DNA from: Faecalibacterium sp. CAG:1138
Lineage (GTDB): Bacteria; Bacillota; Clostridia; Christensenellales; CAG-917
NCBI GenBank assembly: GCA_000434675.1
Contig: HF988646.1
Span: 1-64,000 of the forward strand
DNA: 64,000 nt
Direction: 5' to 3'
This document shows, piece after piece, positions 57,947 through 64,000 of the stretch (the stretch's first letter is position 1; each line of letters starts with the position of its first letter). Below the pieces are notes generated by a model that saw only the letters and a program-made list of their open reading frames with translations, did not search any database and was not told where the DNA came from. The translations under genes were made by a program, and so were the position numbers.

Positions 57947-59602
57947 CTACGGCGATGAGCGAAGAAACGACAAAAAGGGTAAACTGCCATAAAAACGGCA
58001 ATTTACCCCTGTTTTGCATAGAAAAAGACACACGCGTCGGAGTTTTATACGCTCCTTTTGCGTGTGTCTTGATGGTGCCGTGTGGCATAATTTGTACGAA
58101 CCTGTGTTAGAAGAAATAGCGGTTTTATCCGCCGTTTCTATTTCGCTTTCCGTTTTTGTGACGTGTTCTTTTGTTAATTTCAAGTGTTCGGGGCAGTCTG
58201 TAAAGTTGTATGTAATCACTATCTCATCGTCATAAAGTATTACTTCCCGTATAAACGCATTAACAATTAGTTTCCGCACTTTTATATCGTCCGTGTTATC
58301 AAACACAAATTTACTCAAATACATTTCTATATCGTCCGCAGTTAAGTATGTGTAACTGCGGGCTTTTTCTTTAAGGATTTCCACGTCGTATTGCGATATT
58401 AGATTTTCAAGTTCGGTCAGACGGCTTTTCGTCGTTTCGGTGATTATGCCTTGCTCGATTGCCTTTACGATATTATTCTGTGCCTTTACCGCCTCGGCGC
58501 GTTTCTTTTCAATAAATTTCAAAGCCGTGTTGTCTGCGGTTTCTTTTTTATGTACGTTGTATATGCTTTGCGCAATCTTCTTGATATTGTTCACGCTCGA
58601 TAACATTTGAGTCGTTGCGTTTATCACCGTATCTTCGATAAACTGTTTTTGCACTCTGCCCATATTACATTTAGCACGCTTGCGACGTTTTGAAAGGCAA
58701 ATATAGTAGTAATGAATTGCACCCGTATGAGAAGTTCCGCTTTCACCGCCCATTCTGTGCTTACAATCTCCGCATATAAGTTTTCCCGAAAGGATATAGT
58801 CGAAAATCTCTTTTTTACGGCTCGGCGCAAGTTTGTTTTCTTCGTTTATTGCATTTACCTTGTTCCAAAGTTCGTCGGATATAATCCTCGGAAAGATGTT
58901 ATCGTATGATTCCCCTTGGTGTTCGACAACGCCGGTATATCTCTTGTTGTGCAGAATGAAATACAAGTATTTGTGGTCTACGAGTTTTCCGTTCTTTCTG
59001 CGACAACCGCATTCCTTGAATTTATCCGCAATGGCAACTGCTTTGTAGCCCTGCGAATACATCAAAAACGCATCTTCCACGATTTTGCTTTCGTATTCGT
59101 TCACAACGTATTTTTTGTCAACGACGTCATAGCCGAAAATGTCTTGTCCACCCGTGGCTTTGCCTTTGCGCCAACTCTCTTTCAGTCCGCGATTGACTTT
59201 TTGCGTAAGTTCTTCCGAAAAGTATTGATTAAAACCTTCCAAAACGGTTTCCATCATACGACCTTCGGGGCTGTCCGTAAGGTTTTCCATTGCAGAGAGA
59301 ATTGTTACGCCGTTATCTCGGAGCGTCTTCTTGTGTATTATCGATTCAAACTTGTTACGAGAAAATCGATCAAGTTTGTAAACGATAAGGTACTGCCACT
59401 CTTTGCGGCTGCTGTCTTTCAGCATTTTTTGAAATGCGACACGGTTGTCGTTCGTTCCCGTCATAGCGCGGTCGATATAGGTATCGACTATGAGTATATC
59501 GTTGTTTTGAGCATACTCTCGACACACACGAAGTTGTCCTTCAATAGATTGTTCGGTTTGGCTATCGCTAGAATAACGGGCATAAATAATTGCTTTTTTC
59601 AT
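57947..59602 (-). CDS. Large serine recombinase
   Basis: The 551-residue recombinase has the resolvase domain (AIIYARYSSDSQTEQSIEGQ, catalytic Ser11), YKLDRFSRN, GRMMETVLEGFNQYFSEEL, the recombinase domain with GYDVVDKKYVVNEYESKIVE, and a zinc ribbon CGDCKHRMGG ... YYICLSKRRKRAKC, followed by a coiled coil (residues about 370-430). It integrates or excises mobile DNA. The last 55 residues are basic, Cys-containing and encoded by hairpin DNA, so the natural end may be shorter. AAAGGAG is 13 bases upstream of the ATG. It faces the HEPN-NTase pair tail to tail. Confidence 0.93.
   Translation of the reverse strand: MKKAIIYARYSSDSQTEQSIEGQLRVCREYAQNNDILIVDTYIDRAMTGTNDNRVAFQKMLKDSSRKEWQYLIVYKLDRFSRNKFESIIHKKTLRDNGVTILSAMENLTDSPEGRMMETVLEGFNQYFSEELTQKVNRGLKESWRKGKATGGQDIFGYDVVDKKYVVNEYESKIVEDAFLMYSQGYKAVAIADKFKECGCRRKNGKLVDHKYLYFILHNKRYTGVVEHQGESYDNIFPRIISDELWNKVNAINEENKLAPSRKKEIFDYILSGKLICGDCKHRMGGESGTSHTGAIHYYYICLSKRRKRAKCNMGRVQKQFIEDTVINATTQMLSSVNNIKKIAQSIYNVHKKETADNTALKFIEKKRAEAVKAQNNIVKAIEQGIITETTKSRLTELENLISQYDVEILKEKARSYTYLTADDIEMYLSKFVFDNTDDIKVRKLIVNAFIREVILYDDEIVITYNFTDCPEHLKLTKEHVTKTESEIETADKTAISSNTGSYKLCHTAPSRHTQKERIKLRRVCLFLCKTGVNCRFYGSLPFLSFLRSSP
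57977..58070. repeat. Two inverted repeats under the 3' end of the recombinase gene
   Basis: GGGTAAACTGCC / GGCAATTTACCC (57977-58009) and AAGACACACGC / GCGTGTGTCTT with an inner GGAG/CTCC (58025-58070) form strong hairpins. They may be terminators for the convergent NTase and recombinase genes, or part of an element end. Confidence 0.7.
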
Positions 59603-59674
59603 TTTGGTTATTAACTCCTTTTAATTTTTTTGTCTTTCGACGGAAACCGAACAATCCGATTTTGGCGAACACAG

Positions 59675-59745
59675 CAAGGAAACAGTAAAAAATATAGGGA
59701 AATTTTTTGTGTCTTTATAGTTCTCACTATATTTTTTACCCTTGC
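59675..59745. repeat. Long dyad upstream of the serine recombinase
   Basis: GCAAG (59675) and GTAAAAAATATAG (59685-59697) are mirrored by CTATATTTTTTAC (59727-59739) and CTTGC (59741-59745). A weaker pair, ATCCGATTT / AAATCGGAT, lies outside it. A dyad of this size next to a serine integrase start is a candidate attachment or crossover site. The gap 59603-59978 otherwise holds no convincing gene. Confidence 0.7.
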
Positions 59746-59978
59746 GGTGGCTCGATTTGTGTTTGCATACATAAAAGTTTTCAGACCGAAATCGGATAGG
59801 CTTTCCGCGAGAAAGAAAAAACGTCTTGTTTCTTCCTTGTCCACAAGACTACAAGCCAAAGTCGCAAGTTTTTTGCGAGTTCGACTGAAATTTTCCAAAA
59901 AAATGAAAAAAATTATTCAAAGTCGCAAGAAAGTTGCGAGTTTGACCGCTATCCTTTGGGCAAAAAGGAGAAACGGCT

Positions 59979-60167
59979 ATGAACAAGCAATATAAAATAA
60001 CCACAATCGGCACTCCGAACATTGAAAAGATGTCAACGGCGGAACAAAAATCGTTTTACAGCACTCTACTGTCTTTAATGACGGAATACTTCCGCAATGA
60101 TGCCGAAGCAAAAAGCACAAACGCCCCCGACTGCTCCGAAAATGCAAACGACATAAACTCGGGGTAA
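59979..60167 (+). CDS. Small protein of the mobile element
   Basis: The 62-residue protein (MNKQYKITTIGTPNIEKMST, then AEQKSFYSTLLSLMTEYF) is soluble and acidic, with a helical centre. Similar small proteins accompany recombinases in Bacillota elements, but no function is established. AAAAAGGAG precedes the ATG by 8 bases. Two TCGCAA dyads lie in its promoter region, so it may be controlled by, or be, their binding protein, though it lacks an obvious helix-turn-helix. Confidence 0.7.
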   Translation: MNKQYKITTIGTPNIEKMSTAEQKSFYSTLLSLMTEYFRNDAEAKSTNAPDCSENANDINSG

Positions 60168-60344
60168 AATGAAAGTCCACGCACGGCGGAGAAAAAGGCG
60201 AAAGATCGCCAAGCGGGTTAGCGGCGACTTCGCCTTCCGCCCGTGCTTTCATTGTCCGATTTAGGTTTGTTTGTTCGGACAGAGGCGTGGCTTGTCTTCG
60301 GCGAGGCGCAGCCGAGCCGACTTGTATCAAGACAAACCACGCCT
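60168..60344 (+). other. Strongly structured non-coding block before the integrase
   Basis: Three consecutive inverted repeats occur: AATGAAAG / CTTTCATT enclosing CACGCACGGCGG / CCGCCCGTG (60168-60253), TGTCCGA / TCGGACA (60253-60281), and AGGCGTGG plus TTGTCTT mirrored by AAGACAA plus CCACGCCT with an inner TCGGC / GCCGA (60283-60344). GC content is far above the surrounding DNA. It may be a structured RNA, a transfer origin or a single-stranded recombination site. I recognise no known family. Confidence 0.6.
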
Positions 60345-60418
60345 AATTGCCAACGTCGCAAAAACCTTGCGAGTTTGAAAATTTGAAAAATCAATTAAAA
60401 ATCATAGGAGAATAAAAA

Positions 60419-61345
60419 ATGAAATATATAGAATGGCTGAATATTTGGCTTAACAATTACATAAAGCCAAGCGCAAAAGGACGCACATACATTCGTTATG
60501 AGCAACTAATACGAACCCACATTGCCCCGAAAATCGGTGGTAACGACATAAACGACCTTACGCCTATCGTTTTGCAATCGTTTGTTACGGAATTATTGAA
60601 TAGCGGTAATCTGAAAACCGGCAAAGAGTTATCGGCAAACTTTGTAAATATGGTCATATCTGTTATTCAGAACTCATTGAAAACGGCGCATTTAGTAGGT
60701 ATCGCAAACGAATATGTGGCAAACAAAATAAAACGCCCCAAGACAAAGGAAAAGCAAGTCGAATGTTTTTCCTGCCAGGAGCAGAAGAAAATTGAAAATT
60801 ATGTATTGAATAATGGCAAAGATAAATTATTCGGTGTTGTTTTATGCCTTTACACGGGTTTACGCATCGGCGAACTGCTCGCTTTAACGTGGGGCGATAT
60901 TGATTTCGGCAATGGTTTGCTTTTCGTTTCAAAAACGTGCCACGACGGAAACGACGGTATAAATCATATCCGCATCATCGACAGCCCGAAAACCGTTCAT
61001 TCCCGCAGGGTAATACCGTTGCCGAAACAAATATTGTCCTTGCTTAAAGGCGTAAAAAAGCGTTCCAAATGCGAATATATCATAGCCGATAGCGATAAGC
61101 CCGTGTTCGTGCGCTCGTATCAACGAACTTTTGAACTACTATTGAAAAAACTAAACATTCCACATAAAGGCTTTCACTCCTTACGCCATACGTTCGCTAC
61201 CCGTGCAATGGAATGTGGAATGGACGTTAAAACTCTTTCGGAACTGTTAGGACATAAAAATGCAACGATTACGCTTAACCGATATGCTCATTCCTTGCTT
61301 GAACACAAGGTAGATATGATGAATAGATTAGGAAAGTTGTTATAA
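60419..61345 (+). CDS. Tyrosine recombinase/integrase
   Basis: The 308-residue integrase has an N-terminal SAM-like arm domain and a catalytic domain with the full set of residues: GLRIGELLAL (Arg149), Lys191 in DSPKTVHSRR, HSLRHTFATR (His253, Arg256), LGHKNATITLNRYAH (His279 and nucleophile Tyr289). It is of the Tn916/phage type without the long arm-binding domain. ATAGGAGA precedes the ATG. It probably moves this element; the attachment site is not identified. Confidence 0.95.
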   Translation: MKYIEWLNIWLNNYIKPSAKGRTYIRYEQLIRTHIAPKIGGNDINDLTPIVLQSFVTELLNSGNLKTGKELSANFVNMVISVIQNSLKTAHLVGIANEYVANKIKRPKTKEKQVECFSCQEQKKIENYVLNNGKDKLFGVVLCLYTGLRIGELLALTWGDIDFGNGLLFVSKTCHDGNDGINHIRIIDSPKTVHSRRVIPLPKQILSLLKGVKKRSKCEYIIADSDKPVFVRSYQRTFELLLKKLNIPHKGFHSLRHTFATRAMECGMDVKTLSELLGHKNATITLNRYAHSLLEHKVDMMNRLGKLL

Positions 61346-61354
61346 ATCATAAAC

Positions 61355-61395
61355 AAAAAGTGTGCATCAAACAAAATAATTGATGCACACTTTTT
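61355..61395. terminator. Terminator of the integrase gene
   Basis: AAAAAGTGTGCATCA / TGATGCACACTTTTT form a 15-bp perfect stem with A and T runs on its sides. Confidence 0.92.
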
Positions 61396-61552
61396 AATTA
61401 TTATAGCAAATTTTTCTGCAAAAATCAAGGCGTATTGACTGCTTGTGCATGAATTGTTGTGATATTGCCGTTTTTTTTGATGCACGTTCAAGCCAAATGC
61501 GTACACGGAATATTTTGATTGATGCACTATCAGTGGCTGAAAAGTGCATCAA
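61362..61552. repeat. Five copies of TTGATGCAC in both orientations
   Basis: GTGCATCAA occurs at 61362-61370 and 61544-61552, TTGATGCAC at 61380-61388, 61477-61485 and 61519-61527. The last two with opposite orientation make a hairpin (61519-61552). They fill the control region in front of the methylase-like gene and could be operators or recombinase sites. The remaining gap up to 61646 holds nothing else I can name. Confidence 0.8.
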
Positions 61553-61646
61553 AAACAATGCGGCATTTAGTTTTTTATTTTAATTGCCTTCTATGTTTTA
61601 TCGCTTAAACAGCCATGCTTTACTACTTTTGGCAAAGGATGAAGCA

Positions 61647-62645
61647 ATGAAGGTAGACTTCTCGAAGATAGAAATAAATTCCAAATATATCTATGCGTTG
61701 GATTCTCGGGTACTGAAAATTCTTCTCAAAGATAAAACGACCAAGAAAAATATCATTTGGGCTACCGATGAATATTCAAATTTCGGTATTGGATATTCTG
61801 CTGATGACGAAATTTATCCTACAGATATCGAAGGTATCACATCAATTATTACTCCGCGAGTGGCAAAAAGCAAAGAATCTCAAACGACGCGTATCCGCGG
61901 TATGGCAGAAGTTTTTACTCCGTCTTGGGTTTGCAATAAGCAAAACAACCTAATCGATTGCGCATGGTTCGGCAGAAACGACGTATTCAATGCAGAAATA
62001 GCAAACGGATGGCAAACGATTGACGCGAAAATCGACTTCCCCGATGCAAAAGGCAAATCGTGGCAGGATTACGTTAAGGCAAATCGCCTTGAAATTTCTT
62101 GCGGCGAAGCCCCTTATCTTACAAGCCGATACGACGCCGTTTCCGGCGAGATGATTCCCGTAAAAAACAGAATCGGATTTTTAGACAGAAAGTTGCGTGT
62201 TGTGTCCGAAAACGCAGACTCCGAAAAGGAATGGTATTCATGGGCAAAAAAGGCTGTTCAGAGCGTTTACGGGTACGATTTGCAGGGCGACAACGTTTTG
62301 CTTGCCAGAGAAAATTTATTATTTACGTTTATCGAGCATTACGAAGATAAGTTTGACGTTCCCCCGATACCGGAATACTTAATCGAAATCGCAAAGATTT
62401 TGGCTTGGAACATTTTTCAGATGGACGGTATCAAATTTGTTGTTCCGGGCAGTTGCCGAAATAAAACCGTTAAAACCGAAACGCTGTTCGGCGTTGAAAC
62501 CACTGAAGAACGGTGTATCGGCTGCCGAACGAACGATAACGGAAAGCACAACGGCATTTATTGCAGAACTTACGATTGGGCTGCAAACGAATCCGTAGAG
62601 TTTTATTCGAGTTTTATAAGGGGGAAGCAAAATGGCAAAGTATGA
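61647..62645 (+). CDS. Restriction-modification type DNA methylase-like protein
   Basis: The 332-residue product has RGMAEVFTPSWVCNKQNNLI, resembling the GExFTP segment that opens N6-adenine methylases of type I and related systems, and a later DLQGDNVLLARENLLFTFIE. A canonical NPPY is not visible; CGEAPYLTSRYD may occupy its place. I therefore call it methylase-like. ATG 61647 has AAAGGATGAAG upstream, better than the earlier start at 61584. It overlaps the helicase gene by 14 bases, so both belong to a single defence-type operon. Confidence 0.65.
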   Translation: MKVDFSKIEINSKYIYALDSRVLKILLKDKTTKKNIIWATDEYSNFGIGYSADDEIYPTDIEGITSIITPRVAKSKESQTTRIRGMAEVFTPSWVCNKQNNLIDCAWFGRNDVFNAEIANGWQTIDAKIDFPDAKGKSWQDYVKANRLEISCGEAPYLTSRYDAVSGEMIPVKNRIGFLDRKLRVVSENADSEKEWYSWAKKAVQSVYGYDLQGDNVLLARENLLFTFIEHYEDKFDVPPIPEYLIEIAKILAWNIFQMDGIKFVVPGSCRNKTVKTETLFGVETTEERCIGCRTNDNGKHNGIYCRTYDWAANESVEFYSSFIRGKQNGKV

Positions 62646-64000
62646 CGTTGCAAGTTACAACTTGATCTACATATATGCTATCAACGATGAAACGCATAAA
62701 GGCTTGTTGAAAATCGGTCAGACTTCGTTTTCGTCCAAATACAGCATTGCACAGTTGCCACCGAATTGTTCTGCGCTGAACCAAAATGCACATGCACGAA
62801 TACAGCAACAGACAAAAACCGCTCTTGTTTCATACGATTTGCTCTATACGGAACTTGCCACAAGAACAATCACCATGGCGGATGGTTCAAAACAAATTCA
62901 GTCTTTCCAAGACTATGACGTCCACGACGTGATTTTGCAGTCGGGCTACTCGGCTGTAAAATTTGTTGAAAGCGGCAAGCAAAGCGAATGGTTCAAAATC
63001 GATTTATCGTCTGCAAAAGCCGCTATTTCGGCGGTAAAAGAAGGTAAAGCGGTTCTTCCCGACGCAAAAACTTCCGTAGTCGTTGCACAAAAGCAAAAAA
63101 TCACGCTCCGGAACGAACAGAAAGAAAACGTTGAAAAAACGATAGATATTTTCAAGCGTTACGACACAATGCTATGGAACTGCAAAATGCGTTACGGCAA
63201 GACGGTTACCGCTTACGAACTTATCAAACGTCAGCATTATCAAAAAGTAATCGTCATTACTCACCGCCCCGCAGTAGAGGACGGTTGGGGAACAGACCAT
63301 GATTTGATGTTTGCAGGCACAAATCATCTTTTCATCGACAAAACAAATGGTTCTGTCGATTACGACAGCGCAATAGATGCTGATAACGATTTCAAATTAA
63401 AACAAACGGTTCAATCTCAAACGCCGTTTGTCTATTTTGCATCTATTCAAGATTTGAGAGGTTCCAAACGAGTCGGTGGAAAATACAACAAAAACAATGC
63501 CGTTTTCGATATGGACTGGGATTTGCTTATCATTGACGAAGCCCATGAAGGAACGTCAACCGATTTAGGCGATGCCGTTATAAAAACGTTACGAAAGCCA
63601 AACACAAAGGTATTGCTATTGTCTGGTACGCCGTACAACATAATGAGCGAGTTTGACGAAAACAAGTACACGTGGACTTACGTCGACGAACAAAAAGCCA
63701 AGGCGGAATGGGAAGAAAATCATCCAAACGAGCGAAATCCTTACGAAGAACTCCCGAAGATGAACATTTTTACCTTCGACTTGTCCGAGCAAATGCCGAC
63801 GTCCTATCGTTTCGTTACCGAAGATTCGGCATTCAATTTCCGTGAATTTTTCCGCACATGGACGGGCGACGTAGAAAAAGATTTCAGAATTATTCCCGAA
63901 GGTAAATCCGTCGGCGATTTCGTATACGAAGATGACGTATACAACTTTTTGTCGCTCATTTCAAGCGATAGTCAAGACAGCAACTATCCGTTTTCGACGG
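62632..64000 (+). CDS. GIY-YIG-like/DEAD-box helicase protein (3' end outside window)
   Basis: The open frame covers 456 residues and leaves the window. The N-terminus YIYAINDETHKGLLKIGQTS resembles T5orf172/GIY-YIG nuclease-fold domains. From about residue 160 a superfamily 2 helicase follows: NCKMRYGKTVTAYELIK (motif I), VIVITHRPAVEDGWG (Ia), LLIIDEAHEGTS (motif II, DEAH) and VLLLSGTPYN (motif III). It would use ATP to translocate on DNA and cut or expose it. GGGGGAAG precedes the ATG. Together with the upstream methylase-like gene it forms a restriction-type system. Confidence 0.85.
   Translation, partial: MAKYDVASYNLIYIYAINDETHKGLLKIGQTSFSSKYSIAQLPPNCSALNQNAHARIQQQTKTALVSYDLLYTELATRTITMADGSKQIQSFQDYDVHDVILQSGYSAVKFVESGKQSEWFKIDLSSAKAAISAVKEGKAVLPDAKTSVVVAQKQKITLRNEQKENVEKTIDIFKRYDTMLWNCKMRYGKTVTAYELIKRQHYQKVIVITHRPAVEDGWGTDHDLMFAGTNHLFIDKTNGSVDYDSAIDADNDFKLKQTVQSQTPFVYFASIQDLRGSKRVGGKYNKNNAVFDMDWDLLIIDEAHEGTSTDLGDAVIKTLRKPNTKVLLLSGTPYNIMSEFDENKYTWTYVDEQKAKAEWEENHPNERNPYEELPKMNIFTFDLSEQMPTSYRFVTEDSAFNFREFFRTWTGDVEKDFRIIPEGKSVGDFVYEDDVYNFLSLISSDSQDSNYPFST

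Larger units (their letters stand above)
59862..60372. repeat. Three copies of TCGCAA-N5-TTGCGA
   Basis: Copies at 59862-59878, 59923-59939 and 60356-60372 have identical 6-base arms and a free 5-base centre (GTTTT, GAAAG, AAACC). Each is followed by GTTYGA. Two precede the small gene at 59979 and the third precedes the integrase at 60419. They look like operator sites for one dimeric protein. Confidence 0.85.

Noticed and set aside
57913..58110. 65-residue plus-strand ORF at the recombinase end
   Set aside because: It spans the hairpins and lacks a ribosome site.
59630..59995. 121-residue plus-strand ORF upstream of the small element gene
   Set aside because: It runs through the dyads and inverted repeats and has no ribosome site; better read as control and recombination sequence.

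Overview
The window reads as a chromosome segment of an anaerobic, Gram-positive-type member of the Bacillota, most likely an uncultured Clostridia lineage. The evidence is indirect: spoVG, whiA and HPr kinase; ribosomal protein L31, a YqhQ/PrmC protein and prfA in a row; the LL-diaminopimelate aminotransferase route to lysine and peptidoglycan; an oxygen-sensitive class III ribonucleotide reductase; sigma-A promoters of TTGACA-17-TATAAT type; and Gly/Ala/Asp-rich proteins with a marked purine-strand bias. No rRNA or species-diagnostic gene is present, so the genus is not claimed.

Core region (1 to about 56.2 kb), in order: the end of an unknown gene; DegV; an XRE regulator with a coupled 25-residue ORF; a ferritin-like protein diverging from a DUF1294 gene; a GPH sugar transporter with a PlsC-like acyltransferase, a flippase-like membrane protein and a DUF896 protein; a second GPH transporter diverging from folA, an RlmL-type methyltransferase and a small acidic protein; a LURP-one/ABC exporter operon diverging from purA; dapF-dapL; an alpha-galactosidase and a PfkB sugar kinase; a 143-bp tandem repeat array abutting tRNA-Gly(CCC); a membrane protein broken at a G10 tract; PAP2; spoVG; murC; a medium-chain dehydrogenase; rpmE, a YqhQ-PrmC fusion and prfA; a P-loop protein, thrC, trpS, DUF5685 and a J-like protein; uvrC; a HAD phosphatase, hprK, murB, PHP, whiA, dnaE and pfkA; a PPi-type PFK; an RNA methyltransferase with an inserted ASCH domain; a decayed FAD reductase; an NrdR-regulated nrdD and a thioredoxin-reductase-like flavoprotein; and two tandem ATP-grasp ligases.

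Accessory region (about 56.3 kb to the end): base composition falls visibly, to long A/T-rich stretches with different codon use. It carries a HEPN (Abi_2-like) and nucleotidyltransferase pair, a large serine recombinase on the minus strand, three copies of a TCGCAA-N5-TTGCGA dyad, a small protein, a strongly folded non-coding block, a tyrosine integrase, five copies of TTGATGCAC, and the start of a methylase-like/helicase pair that runs off the window. I read this as an integrated mobile element carrying defence cargo.

The observations I consider most novel are the HEPN-NTase cassette, the ASCH insertion inside a TrmA/RumA-type methyltransferase, the tRNA-derived tandem repeat array, the leaderless-looking starts of murB and murC sharing one promoter/start motif, and the redoxin-fused NrdD next to a reductase that lacks NADPH motifs.
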